A stretch of 64,000 nt of DNA, taken from CAVVVS01 sp963751355. GTDB lineage: Bacteria > Bacteroidota > Ignavibacteria > Ignavibacteriales > Ignavibacteriaceae. A model generated the notes under the pieces. That model was not told the origin of the DNA. It made no database searches and was given only the letters and a program-made list of their open reading frames with translations. The stretch is taken from positions 174,458 to 238,457 of the forward strand of contig CAVVVS010000111.1 in the NCBI GenBank assembly GCA_963751355.1. The letters run 5' to 3'. Shown here piece after piece: positions 35,014 through 44,539 of this stretch. The translations under genes and the position numbers were made by a program. Each line of letters opens with the position of its first letter. Within the stretch, counting starts at the first letter, position 1.

Positions 35014-37111
35014 AGTTGGCATACTGTTAATAGCTTTTCTCTTATCAAAGAATTTATTCCCTCAAATCCCTATTAACGGTTTTTGTAAATACAATGTTTT
35101 TGATGTTGAGAAAGGTTATTCTGGATTATTGACTTTCAATTTTAATAGAGATTCATATACAGACCTTGTACTGATTAATCCGGCAGAAATGAGTGTCCTT
35201 GTGATGGAAGGTCAAAAGAACGGAGCCTTTGGATTACCACAAAAATTTAATATTCCATTAAACATTTCTAAAACAATACCAATTTTCGATAAAACAGACC
35301 GGCAAAAGGAATTTGCTTTTACCGACAGGCGGGATATGGTAGCAGGTATATATTCATTTTCACAAAAGGGCGAGCCGAAACTGATTAATTATCTAAAGTT
35401 CAACTCCTATCCGGGGAATATGAGTACCGCCGATATAAATCAGGACGGTAGAGAGGAAATATTAATTTCGGGAAGCGCTTTTAACGGCTTATCGATTTTA
35501 TATAAAGACAAAAACAAATTATTGAAAAGAAAAATTGTACAAAACAGAAGCTATTCTGATGCAGTATTTGCAGACTTAACAAATGACGGATATCATGATA
35601 TTGCTGCATTCAATATTATTAGTGATTCTTTGGAGTTTTTTTACAATGACGAAAGCGGCAACTTTAGCAGAACCAGGCGAATAAACGTTGGAGAGAGAAT
35701 TAGCTCGCTTCAAGCTTTGGATTTGAATCTGGATAGTTATCAGGATTTGATGTATGTGCACGGTGATTCTATATCCATTCTTTACGGAGATTTTACTTCT
35801 TCGTATGATACATCTGTTACCATTACTACTTTATATCATCCGGATAAAATAATTACCGGAGATTTTAATAGAGACGGGAAAATTGATATTGCATATATTA
35901 ACTTTAAAAATTCAACTCTCTCGGTGATTTATGCTAAAAATTCTCATTCATTTTATCCGGAAATAATTTACACACGGCAGGACGGCATCAAAGATATAGT
36001 ACCTTTCTACAGTAAGTTTATAAACGGTCTGGCGGCAATAACCAATAAAGGAAAGTTATTTACTATTGCGAGAATGTCACCCCTGTTTGATAATGTCAAT
36101 ATAACCGCAGGGGCTCAGCCAAGGGCAATCAGTTATTTTGATAGTGATAACAACGGAATTAAAGATATCTGCTACATAGATAATTTCCGTACTACTTTAA
36201 ATTGCCTGGTTAGAGACGCTGCTGGTATACCCAAATTTTATTATTCATACAAATTATTTAAAAGTCATTCCGAAATTCTTGTGGACGACAATTTCCCTAG
36301 CATAAAATCTTTTTACTGCTATTCCCCGGGTAAAAAATTAATTGAAGTAGTAAAAATTAATTTTGCTACCGGAACTGCTGAAAAAAAACAATTGTATTCC
36401 CCGGGTCTTATCCAAGAATTAAAGTTAAGCAGTGATAAGAATAATAATACTAAAATTTATTCCGTATATACAAAACAAAATGAATTAGGACTGAATGTTT
36501 TTAGTTATAATGATGTTAGATACAATTCGAGCAATTATTCTGATATTTCCGGAAATGTTTTAAGCAGTTCTATTATTTTGCATAGAAACCCAGGGGTGTC
36601 GTATTGGAAATTTTCCGGGAACACTTTATTTTTAAGTCAATCTCTGATAGATTTGAATTTGAAAACTATAAAAACAAGTATACCTGTAGTTTCAAAAGAC
36701 AGTATAACAATAGTTTCTTATTCTGCTGATCTGTTAAACGATGGTTCGGATGCAACAATAAGTTTCATAAAAACATTAAAAAAAGAGTTTGCAGTATTTT
36801 CTTCATCCCGGCGGACTTCGATAATTAAAGGGAAAAAATATCCTGCGAATTTGACAATATCGGCTGACAGCAAATTCTATTTTGGTGATATTAACTCCGG
36901 CGGACCGGGAAGATTATTTGTATACACTCCTCAATCGGGTAAACTATATAAAATAGAATTTTTACAGCAAGGCAGAGAAATAATGGTGACTAATAAAGCT
37001 ATAATAAAAAACGTCTATAGCTATTTTATTAAAAACATGAGCTTTAAAAGTTATCATATCGTATATACCGATAGTTCTGCAGGCAGCATAACACTCAGAC
37101 AATTACAGTAA
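34961..37111 (+). CDS. Secreted FG-GAP/VCBS-repeat beta-propeller protein
   Basis: About 717 residues from ATG 34961. Repeats with calcium-loop motifs: DINQDGREEILISG, DLTNDGYHDIAAFN, LNLDSYQDLMYV, DFNRDGKIDIAYIN, DSDNNGIKDICYI, giving a seven-bladed-propeller-like surface protein. The signal sequence is around VGILLIAFLLSKNLFPQ. The start is uncertain: a frame from 34889 is too long; 34961 gives an 18-residue basic n-region; ATA at 35000 gives a tidier signal peptide (IELNKVGILLIAFLL) with an AGG seven bases before it. It overlaps the thioesterase and ends with TAATG shared with the protease gene, so the three are coupled. Confidence 0.8.
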   Translation: MRKPYKEGKPGLKIELNKVGILLIAFLLSKNLFPQIPINGFCKYNVFDVEKGYSGLLTFNFNRDSYTDLVLINPAEMSVLVMEGQKNGAFGLPQKFNIPLNISKTIPIFDKTDRQKEFAFTDRRDMVAGIYSFSQKGEPKLINYLKFNSYPGNMSTADINQDGREEILISGSAFNGLSILYKDKNKLLKRKIVQNRSYSDAVFADLTNDGYHDIAAFNIISDSLEFFYNDESGNFSRTRRINVGERISSLQALDLNLDSYQDLMYVHGDSISILYGDFTSSYDTSVTITTLYHPDKIITGDFNRDGKIDIAYINFKNSTLSVIYAKNSHSFYPEIIYTRQDGIKDIVPFYSKFINGLAAITNKGKLFTIARMSPLFDNVNITAGAQPRAISYFDSDNNGIKDICYIDNFRTTLNCLVRDAAGIPKFYYSYKLFKSHSEILVDDNFPSIKSFYCYSPGKKLIEVVKINFATGTAEKKQLYSPGLIQELKLSSDKNNNTKIYSVYTKQNELGLNVFSYNDVRYNSSNYSDISGNVLSSSIILHRNPGVSYWKFSGNTLFLSQSLIDLNLKTIKTSIPVVSKDSITIVSYSADLLNDGSDATISFIKTLKKEFAVFSSSRRTSIIKGKKYPANLTISADSKFYFGDINSGGPGRLFVYTPQSGKLYKIEFLQQGREIMVTNKAIIKNVYSYFIKNMSFKSYHIVYTDSSAGSITLRQLQ

Positions 37112-38856
37112 TGAAGAAAATATTCATATTTACATTATTTGTTTCGTTAATCGGAGTAAGTTTCGCTCAAGATTTAAGTAGAAGCGGTGTTGATTCACTT
37201 TACAATGCATTCATTCAAATTAAATCTTACGGTGATCAAACTGCTTCGGTAAAATCGCTGATTCCCGGGATACAATCGGTTAAACCCGACACCGGTATTA
37301 TAAAGTGCGGCTTTAATATAATCAATCAAGTAAGAACTCATCTTGACAGCTTTTCCCCCGAGCAAAGAATTATCTTACAAAAATTATTATCGCGCCCGCA
37401 AACTGATACTAGTTTTGTTTCCCCATCAGGATTTTTCAAAATTCATTTTTCTAAATCCGATTATCCCGATTATGTGCCCGAAAGCGTCCGGAAAAATTTA
37501 TCTCCAGCCCAGCTCCAGATTTACAAAAAAATCTACCTTGATTCATTAGCGGTGGCATTGGATTCATCATATAATTTTGAAGTTAATTACTTGGGATTCC
37601 CTCCTCCTCCTTCCGATAACGGTGCCGGCGGTGATGATAAGTATGATATTTATATTCAAAACCTGGGAAGTTTCAATTCCGGGCTATACGGTTACACTGA
37701 ATTTGAAACCGAATTATCTCCGGGTAGTAACACCTGGACTTCTTACATGGTAATTGATGATGACTATAAAGGATACTACACAGACAGGATTGACGGCGCA
37801 AGGGTAACGGTGGCTCACGAATTTCATCACAGCATACAGGGCGGTGATTATATCTACCGGGATTCTGATGCTTTCTTTTATGAGCTTACTTCCACTTCAA
37901 TGGAAACATTTGTGTATAATAGCATACACGATTACATTGACTACATTTATGACTATTTTAATAATACGTACCATTCGTTTGCTTCCAACAGCGGTTATGA
38001 CCTGGCTATCTGGAATATCTTTTTGAAGATGAATTTCGGTTACAACATAATCAAAAGGCAGTGGGAATTGATGCCGAAGATGAGAGCTCTAAATGCCATT
38101 GACATGAGTCTTGATGAAAAAGGAACAAATCTGGGCTCTCAGTTAAACGAGTTCGGTGTATGGACTTATTTTACGGGCAGCCGGGCAGTGCCGGGTAAAT
38201 ATTTCCCACAAGCTAAATACTACCCACAAATAAGACCGATTACCAAATTACAATTTATTCCGCCATCGAAATCGCTACATTTAAACAGCGGTGCAGTATC
38301 TAATTCATTTATATTATTTGCAAATCCGTCTAACTTAGATACACTCGTAAGCCTAGTTACAAATGCCGATATTAAAAACGGAATCGACAGCCTGGATGCG
38401 TCATATCAATTCGATTATAGTTTATACAATTATGATGAGCCGGGTTCCGTAAAATTAGCAGAGCGATATAACTATTATGCAAAATTCACTGTTGCTAAAC
38501 CAGGGGATTGGCTTACATCTCAAATATTAAATAATGTTGTTCTGCAAAGCGGAGTACATCTTCTTACACAAGTTGATTATGCATTTCCTTCGCCTTTCAA
38601 CTATAGTAAAAATCAACACATTTCTATACCGGTCAAGCCCGCTGGATCTCCGCGAGCGGATTTGAAAGTGTATACATCTAGCATGGATTTAGTATATTCA
38701 TCAAATTTACAAATTAAGTCTACTAATGGTCCAAAAGTTGTGGAATGGGATGGTCGTAATAATCGGAAACAGAAATTGTCCACGGGTGTGTACATTTTCA
38801 TAACTAAGTCTGGCAATAAAACTACTATAGGAAAATTGGTAATATTCAATGAGTAA
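37111..38856 (+). CDS. Secreted gluzincin-like metalloprotease
   Basis: 581 residues: signal peptide (MKKIFIFTLFVSLIGVSFAQ), then a catalytic domain with HEFHH at residues ~236-240 (TVAHEFHHSIQGG) and a downstream FFYELTSTSMETFV that supplies a Glu. The PGLP-like stretch GFPPPPSDNGAGGDDKYDIYIQNLG is typical of secreted proteases of this group. The C-terminal ~90 residues resemble a FlgD-like/type IX tail: YAFPSPFNYSKNQ, VVEWDGRNNRKQKLSTGVYIF, KLVIFNE. Second secreted protease in the window; it shares one base with the FG-GAP gene and eight with ccmA. Confidence 0.82.
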   Translation: MKKIFIFTLFVSLIGVSFAQDLSRSGVDSLYNAFIQIKSYGDQTASVKSLIPGIQSVKPDTGIIKCGFNIINQVRTHLDSFSPEQRIILQKLLSRPQTDTSFVSPSGFFKIHFSKSDYPDYVPESVRKNLSPAQLQIYKKIYLDSLAVALDSSYNFEVNYLGFPPPPSDNGAGGDDKYDIYIQNLGSFNSGLYGYTEFETELSPGSNTWTSYMVIDDDYKGYYTDRIDGARVTVAHEFHHSIQGGDYIYRDSDAFFYELTSTSMETFVYNSIHDYIDYIYDYFNNTYHSFASNSGYDLAIWNIFLKMNFGYNIIKRQWELMPKMRALNAIDMSLDEKGTNLGSQLNEFGVWTYFTGSRAVPGKYFPQAKYYPQIRPITKLQFIPPSKSLHLNSGAVSNSFILFANPSNLDTLVSLVTNADIKNGIDSLDASYQFDYSLYNYDEPGSVKLAERYNYYAKFTVAKPGDWLTSQILNNVVLQSGVHLLTQVDYAFPSPFNYSKNQHISIPVKPAGSPRADLKVYTSSMDLVYSSNLQIKSTNGPKVVEWDGRNNRKQKLSTGVYIFITKSGNKTTIGKLVIFNE

Positions 38857-39484
38857 TTATTCTATTCAGGCGAAATCGTTAAATAAAACATTTGGAAGAA
38901 GACTAATTTTTAAAGATCTAAATTTCCATCTTAAAAATAACGGTACATTTGGCATAACAGGAGCTAACGGATCGGGAAAATCGACTCTGGTAAAAATACT
39001 TGCGGGTATTATATCATCCTCCGGCGGTAAAGTAATTCATAGAAATTCAGAGAAGGAAATTATTCCCGAACATTTGCATAATTACATCGGATTTGTTTCA
39101 CCTTATCTTGTATTATATGATGAATTCACCGCATGGGAAAATCTCAATTTCATCGCAAAAATAAGGGGAATAGAATTGAACAAAAATAAAATTGATGATC
39201 TACTCAATCAATTTTTACTCTACGACCGGAGAAATGATATGTTAAAAACATATTCTTCCGGAATGAAACAGAGAATGAAATTTATCTTTGCATTAATGCA
39301 TTCACCATCCTTGATCATTTTGGATGAGCCGACTTCCAATCTAGATATTGCGGGGAAGAATGCCGTATACAAAATTATTGAAGAGGAGTCGAAAGATTCA
39401 ATTGTAATAATCGCTTCCAACGATGAAGAAGACTTGGCATACTGCAGCGAAAGAATTAAGCTAGAAGATTATAAAAATCATTAA
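38849..39484 (+). CDS. ccmA: Haem exporter ABC ATPase CcmA
   Basis: 211 residues, a single ABC ATPase domain: Walker A GANGSGKST, signature YSSGMKQRMK and Walker B LIILDEPTSNLD. With CcmB it forms the transporter of the cytochrome c maturation system I, which releases haem from CcmE. It is assigned as CcmA because the following genes are ccmB, C, D, E and F. Start overlaps the protease stop by eight bases. A 332-base gap separates it from ccmB. Confidence 0.85.
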   Translation: MSNYSIQAKSLNKTFGRRLIFKDLNFHLKNNGTFGITGANGSGKSTLVKILAGIISSSGGKVIHRNSEKEIIPEHLHNYIGFVSPYLVLYDEFTAWENLNFIAKIRGIELNKNKIDDLLNQFLLYDRRNDMLKTYSSGMKQRMKFIFALMHSPSLIILDEPTSNLDIAGKNAVYKIIEEESKDSIVIIASNDEEDLAYCSERIKLEDYKNH

Positions 39485-39816
39485 TTATTTACAGCGGCAC
39501 AATAATTGTTTATTTAAACAACATAGTTAATAGCTCAGATTAAAAATCTGTTCTAAAAATGCAGACAAAATAGTTCGCATGATGTATAAATCAAGTTTAC
39601 CAGCTTGATAATGAAACAAGATTTATTGTTAAAGTGGTTCTTTTCTAATTTGAAAATTGCCGTTACTCGCAAAAATAAAGTTTCGAGGGGAATCGGGAGC
39701 AAATTGAACAGACTAACAACATATATCAAAAAAGATTCTCATTACAAAGAATCCGACTATGCGTTTATTTGCTATTTTGTCAATTTTGAATTTATTTAAT
39801 TCTCATAAATTAGAAT
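39485..39816. other. Gap in the ccm operon
   Basis: 332 bases between ccmA and ccmB, unusual for an operon that is otherwise overlapping. A 64-codon frame (39605-39799, starting TTG ATA ATG) has basic composition, no recognisable family and no Shine-Dalgarno; I do not annotate it. A small inverted repeat GATTCT-AGAATC lies at 39734-39752. The gap could hold a lost gene. Confidence 0.4.
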
Positions 39817-40479
39817 ATGCCTAAAGCCTATTCATTATATAAAAAAGATTATCACTCTGAACTTCGTACTCGCTACGCCGTCAATTCATTAGCGATGTTT
39901 ATTATTGTGACGATAAGCGTAATCATGTTTTCCATCGGACACGAAAAAATTACGCAGAGTCTTACAGGCGGGTTACTGTGGGTGGTTATCTTTTTCTCGG
40001 CAATGTCGGGGCTAGCACGCGCATTTGTATCTGAGGAAGAACGCGGGACTTCGTTAACACTGCAATTAATCGCTGCACCGTCAACGGTTTTTTCCGGTAA
40101 GTTATTATTTAACTTAATATTAGTATTCTGTATGAATACGGTGATAAGTATACTTTATGCAGCTATTTTTGATGAATTTGTTATCCGGAATTTTGGACTC
40201 TTTGTTGTCTCATTCATACTCGGTAGTATCGGATTAGCGGTAGCGTCCACCATAATTGCCGCAATAATTTCAAAGGCAGGGGCTAAGGGAACTCTTTATC
40301 CTGTATTATCATTCCCAATTTTACTGCCTTTAATTTTAACATCTGTTCAATTAACTTTATTTTCTATTTTAGGCACAAGTTTTGCGGATGCTAAGTTTGA
40401 GATTGCAATAGTCTTTTCTTATGATGTAATTATGGTTACAGCATCTTATATGCTGTTCGATTTTGTTTGGAAAGATTAG
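39817..40479 (+). CDS. ccmB: Haem exporter permease CcmB
   Basis: 220 residues with six predicted membrane segments. The pattern GLLWVVIFFSAMSGLARAF with SEEERGTSLTLQLIAAP is the CcmB signature, and SKAGAKGTLYPVLSFPILLPLIL follows. Partner of CcmA in the ABC complex. Twenty-plus bases before ccmC; transcribed in the same run. Confidence 0.92.
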   Translation: MPKAYSLYKKDYHSELRTRYAVNSLAMFIIVTISVIMFSIGHEKITQSLTGGLLWVVIFFSAMSGLARAFVSEEERGTSLTLQLIAAPSTVFSGKLLFNLILVFCMNTVISILYAAIFDEFVIRNFGLFVVSFILGSIGLAVASTIIAAIISKAGAKGTLYPVLSFPILLPLILTSVQLTLFSILGTSFADAKFEIAIVFSYDVIMVTASYMLFDFVWKD

Positions 40480-40512
40480 TATGTTTTAATTTAAATTTAA
40501 TTGAAAAATGTT

Positions 40513-41217
40513 ATGGCTTGGAAAATAACCCTTTTTTTATTGCTTGCGTTCGTATCGGTTGCGGGAATTGCTTTTCCGATAGTTCCTCATCCGCATGCAT
40601 GGTATGAATTTCCTTTAATCCCCGGATTGAAAGAGAATGCAAAAATTATATTCTTCCATGTTCCTACTGCATGGTTAGCAGTTGTGGCATTTTTAATGTC
40701 AACGATGTATAGCATCAAATATCTGCGAAAGAAAAATCTTGACGATGATGCTAAGTCATATGCCGCTGCTCAATTAGGAATGATATTTACAATACTTGCA
40801 ACTATTACCGGTGCGGTTTGGGCTAAGTTTGCATGGGGAGCTTTTTGGAGTTGGGATCCGAGACAAACCAGTATTTTCGCCCTTCTTCTTATCTACGGCG
40901 CCTGGTTTGCACTTCGTTCTTCTTTAGAATCCGAAGAAAAAAGGGCAACATTATCGGCAGTTTATTCTATCATCGCTTTCCTAACCGTTCCGTTCTTTAT
41001 TTTTATTATGCCGAGAATTATGGATGGATTACATCCGGGTTCCCTCGATGATACTAACTCAGGTCCGATTGTTGATTTTAAAATGAATTCCAACATGCTC
41101 TTGATTTTCTTTTTATCATTAATCGGATTTACAATTCTCTATTTTTGGATGTGGAGGATTGGATATAAATCCATTATTCTAAGGGATAAAATTAATAAAC
41201 AATCAACTAGAGGTTAA
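40513..41217 (+). CDS. ccmC: Haem-handling protein CcmC
   Basis: 234 residues from ATG 40513 (TTG 40501 is possible but lacks a Shine-Dalgarno). The tryptophan-rich WWD motif (KFAWGAFWSWDPRQTS) and flanking histidines (FFHVPTAWLAV; GLHPGS) bind haem; six membrane segments. CcmC gives haem to CcmE. Ends just before ccmD. Confidence 0.95.
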   Translation: MAWKITLFLLLAFVSVAGIAFPIVPHPHAWYEFPLIPGLKENAKIIFFHVPTAWLAVVAFLMSTMYSIKYLRKKNLDDDAKSYAAAQLGMIFTILATITGAVWAKFAWGAFWSWDPRQTSIFALLLIYGAWFALRSSLESEEKRATLSAVYSIIAFLTVPFFIFIMPRIMDGLHPGSLDDTNSGPIVDFKMNSNMLLIFFLSLIGFTILYFWMWRIGYKSIILRDKINKQSTRG

Positions 41218-41219
41218 TT

Positions 41220-41378
41220 TTGCAAGGACTATACAGCTTCTTAAACCATAATGCAATTTTTATTGTACTGATTATTGTATTGATAGTATGGGTGGGTATC
41301 TTTCTGTACTTATATAATCTTGATAAAAGAATAAAATACATAGAAAAAGAAATTAACGGAGATAAACATGAAAAGTAA
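41220..41378 (+). CDS. ccmD: CcmD-like small membrane protein
   Basis: 52 residues, below most length cut-offs. TTG start 6 bases after AGAGG; reads MQGLYSFLNHNAIFIV then a single membrane helix (VLIIVLIVWVGIFLYLY) and a charged tail. Position between ccmC and ccmE, size and one-helix layout fit CcmD, the subunit that releases CcmE from CcmABC. It overlaps the ccmE start by 11 bases. Confidence 0.85.
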   Translation: MQGLYSFLNHNAIFIVLIIVLIVWVGIFLYLYNLDKRIKYIEKEINGDKHEK

Positions 41379-41757
41379 ATATTTGTTCGGCGGTGCTATT
41401 ATAGTAGTATTCCTTGGAATTATGGGTTATTTATTTACTCAAAGTAATATTAAGTATGTAAATAATTTTGCCGTTGTTAAGCAGGAAAATAAAATTGTTA
41501 AAGCAACGGGAAGCTGGATTAGAGATAAAAATTATGTCATCGATAAATCCAATAGAACATTTACATTTTATATGAAAGATGAGCACAACAACATTATGAA
41601 GGTCGTGTTCGAAGGCATGATGCCTAATAATTTTGAATCAGCCCGCAGTGTAGTTGTTACAGGTGTCTATAAGGACGGTTATTTTCATGCAAACGATATT
41701 TTAACAAAATGTCCGAGCAAATATAATGACCAGGATGTCAAGACATCACAATTGTAG
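41368..41757 (+). CDS. ccmE: Haem chaperone CcmE, cysteine (CxxxY) type
   Basis: 129 residues: one N-terminal membrane anchor and an OB-fold periplasmic domain. In most bacteria the haem-binding residue is a histidine in HxxxY; here the matching motif is KCPSKY (C115, Y119), so haem would attach through cysteine. This Cys variant is known from archaea and from Desulfovibrio (system I*). GYFHANDIL precedes it as usual. Start chosen with GGAG 7 bases upstream (aacggagataaacATG). Confidence 0.93.
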   Translation: MKSKYLFGGAIIVVFLGIMGYLFTQSNIKYVNNFAVVKQENKIVKATGSWIRDKNYVIDKSNRTFTFYMKDEHNNIMKVVFEGMMPNNFESARSVVVTGVYKDGYFHANDILTKCPSKYNDQDVKTSQL

Positions 41758-41899
41758 TATTGTTATAAGGAATGTTCAAGCGCGGTTCAGTTTATGGTCG
41801 CGTGCTTCTGCATTCTTGTAATTTGATGGTATTGATTTCTACGACTCACTTTTAAATCAGTCACCAACCTTTTTTATACGTTGATTTTATGAGGCAATA

Positions 41900-44296
41900 A
41901 TGATAGGATCTATTTTATTAACTCTTGCTTTGGTTAGCAGTTTAACCGCAATGGTAATGTACTACCTCGGCTACCGTGGTTATAAAAATGCTCTTAACTA
42001 TGGTAGAATTGCCTACCATGTTATGGCATTGTTGGTGATCATATCCGCAGCAGTGTTAGAGTATTTGATAATAACGCATCAATATCAATATGAATATATA
42101 TACAGCTATAGCAGCAACAATCTTCCCAAAGGAATTCTGATGGCTACTTTTTGGGCGGGTCAGCAGGGAAGTTTCATGCTATGGCTTCTATTAACGTCTA
42201 TAGTCGGACTAATTTTACAGTCGTATTCATCAAAAAGAGGTGATCTTGAACCGAGAGTAATGGCGGTATTTGCGTTGTCAACTACTTTTCTGCTGGTGAT
42301 GGTTTCCCCGATGTTTAAAGACCCTTTCGCTTATATATGGGCTGTCCCAACATTCATTAGTGCAAAAGATATTAACGCAAATTTCATACATATGCCGTTT
42401 TTACAAAATTTCCTTTTCAGCGACGGCTCATCGGGAAAAGAATTTGTAAAAATGGATCCACAGCTTTACGCCCTGCTTTCATCAGCAGGAATTACGGTAA
42501 AACAATTCATAGCGGACGGCAAAGGTCTTAATCCGCAATTAACTAATTTCTGGATGCAAATCCATCCGCCGATCTTATTTTCCGGTTTTTCAATGGCGAC
42601 TGTTCCGTTTGCCTTTGCGATGGCAGCTATGATGAAAAATGATTACAAAGATTGGGTAAAGCAATCTTTCCCCTGGGTATTAGCAGCAGCAGGAATTTTA
42701 GGATTGGGTATAATGCTTGGCGGTTACTGGGCGTATGAAATGCTTGGATGGGGCGGTTATTGGGCATGGGATCCCGTGGAAAATTCAAGTTTAATTCCTT
42801 GGCTTGTCAGTGTTGCCGCAGTGCATACAATGCTGGTTCAAAGAAAAAGTCAAAAGAAAACCAACGGTTTCGGAAGATACGTCAGAACTAATCTAATCCT
42901 CTCAATAATGATTTACATCCTTGTCCTTTATAGTACTTTTCTTACCAGGAGCGGTGTATTAGGTGATGCTTCGGTTCACTCATTTGTAGATCCCGGTATG
43001 ATGGTTTATCTTTTCTTGATAATTTTTGTGGGAGTATTTTTCTTATTAGGATTCGGCACACTGATTTACAGATGGGGATTTTTGAGCAAGATAACAATAC
43101 CAGAAGATGGATTATTATCGAGGGAGTTAGCATTATTTACGGCAACTGTTGCTTTATGTGCTTCGGCGCTGATAGTTATTGTCGGTACTTCCGCCCCTAT
43201 CTTCGGTACTTCGGTAACAACCGCTTTTTATGATGAAATGAATTTACCAATTGTAATTATCATCGGTTTTCTTAACGGCTTCAGCTTACTGCTGAAGTGG
43301 AAACATACAAAAGGACAAGATCTTGTCAAAAAATCATTACTCCCTGTTGCCGCAACTATTGTTGCATCCGCATTACTCATTATCCTCTCTGGGATCACCG
43401 ACGTAATGATTATGCTTCTTGTGTTATCGGCAGCTTTTGCATTATTTGTTAACCTTGACATTGCAATTAAAATTATAAGGGGAAATTTGAAAATGCTAGG
43501 CGCTTATGTTGCGCACATAGGTATTGCATTGTTTATATTGGGAGTAATAGGTTCGGAGGTTTATAGCCATGAAAAAGATCTTGATCTGGTTAAAGGAAAA
43601 CCCCAAGATGCATTCGGCTACCAGTTAACTTTTACAGGATACACTCCCATTGAAAATAATACAAAGTATGCTTTTAACATTAATCTTAAAAAGGGAAATA
43701 GCGAATATACGGTAAAACCAATAATGTATATCAGCGATTTTAATAACAGTTTGATGAGAGAACCTGCCATACTTAATATGCTTACTAAGGACTTTTACGT
43801 CTCACCTTTAGGGTACGATAACGGTTCTTCCGATCAAACACAGGGACATAATGCAGCACTCGGTTTGGGCGATGAGACAAGTTATGAAGGAGCCAAAATT
43901 ACCTATAAAGATTTTATTGCCCCCAATACAAGTGTGATGATGAACGGCGGCGATTTCAAGATGGGAGCAAAGCTGGTCGTACAAAAAGACGGCAAAACTT
44001 ACAATGTTGATGCCATGATGAAAAAAGAAGGAAGAAATATCGAGTTTGTTCCGATTGAAATAAAAGATGCCAATTTGAAAATTGTTTTGGAAAAACTTGA
44101 TCCTAATACTAAAAAAGCTGATTTCGTAGTCTCTCATCTAACAGGTGAAAACGAAGCAGCTGCAAAACCCAAAGAGGTGCTCACAATAACAGCCAGTACA
44201 AAGCCTTTTATAAGCCTTGTATGGATGGGTGTTTTGGTAATGGTATTCGGCTTCTTTATTTCCGTTGCAAGGCGATTAAAAGAATCTCTTGTATAA
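41900..44296 (+). CDS. ccmF: Cytochrome c haem lyase subunit CcmF
   Basis: 798 residues, about 15 membrane segments, with the WWD haem motif LGWGGYWAWDPVENSSLIPWL near residue ~290 and conserved histidines (MQIHPPILF; VAHIGIALF). It joins haem from CcmE to the CxxCH of apocytochromes. Its C-terminal periplasmic domain is the larger part of the last third. CcmH and CcmG were not found downstream; the operon ends at a clear intrinsic terminator, which is consistent with a reduced system I*. Confidence 0.95.
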   Translation: MIGSILLTLALVSSLTAMVMYYLGYRGYKNALNYGRIAYHVMALLVIISAAVLEYLIITHQYQYEYIYSYSSNNLPKGILMATFWAGQQGSFMLWLLLTSIVGLILQSYSSKRGDLEPRVMAVFALSTTFLLVMVSPMFKDPFAYIWAVPTFISAKDINANFIHMPFLQNFLFSDGSSGKEFVKMDPQLYALLSSAGITVKQFIADGKGLNPQLTNFWMQIHPPILFSGFSMATVPFAFAMAAMMKNDYKDWVKQSFPWVLAAAGILGLGIMLGGYWAYEMLGWGGYWAWDPVENSSLIPWLVSVAAVHTMLVQRKSQKKTNGFGRYVRTNLILSIMIYILVLYSTFLTRSGVLGDASVHSFVDPGMMVYLFLIIFVGVFFLLGFGTLIYRWGFLSKITIPEDGLLSRELALFTATVALCASALIVIVGTSAPIFGTSVTTAFYDEMNLPIVIIIGFLNGFSLLLKWKHTKGQDLVKKSLLPVAATIVASALLIILSGITDVMIMLLVLSAAFALFVNLDIAIKIIRGNLKMLGAYVAHIGIALFILGVIGSEVYSHEKDLDLVKGKPQDAFGYQLTFTGYTPIENNTKYAFNINLKKGNSEYTVKPIMYISDFNNSLMREPAILNMLTKDFYVSPLGYDNGSSDQTQGHNAALGLGDETSYEGAKITYKDFIAPNTSVMMNGGDFKMGAKLVVQKDGKTYNVDAMMKKEGRNIEFVPIEIKDANLKIVLEKLDPNTKKADFVVSHLTGENEAAAKPKEVLTITASTKPFISLVWMGVLVMVFGFFISVARRLKESLV

Positions 44297-44329
44297 TGCT
44301 TGCAAGAAAAGGATTGTGATAACAAATTT

Positions 44330-44357
44330 GCCCGGTATATGCCGGGCATTTTTTTTA
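44330..44357 (+). terminator. Intrinsic terminator of the ccm operon
   Basis: GCCCGG and CCGGGC (stem 6, loop TATATG) followed by ATTTTTTTT. A textbook Rho-independent terminator 33 bases after the ccmF stop. Confidence 0.92.
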
Positions 44358-44539
44358 CTCACCGATTCCAAATATTAAAATCCAGATTACAGAAAGAAAA
44401 AATAACAAATTAATTTTTAGTGTTTGATGTGCAATCGTAAACAAAATATTTTATATTTATTTTATTGATTTTAAGGGGATAATTAAAATCAACATCAACC
44501 AGCATGTTAATTAGTTGTCATTTTAAAAAGGGGAGAAAA

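Noticed and set aside
39520..39560. tRNA D-arm-like string TAGCTCAG
   Set aside because: No acceptor stem, anticodon arm or T-arm around it.
39605..39799. 64-residue frame in the ccmA-ccmB gap
   Set aside because: No Shine-Dalgarno, no recognisable family, composition like translated AT-rich DNA; noted only as part of the gap.
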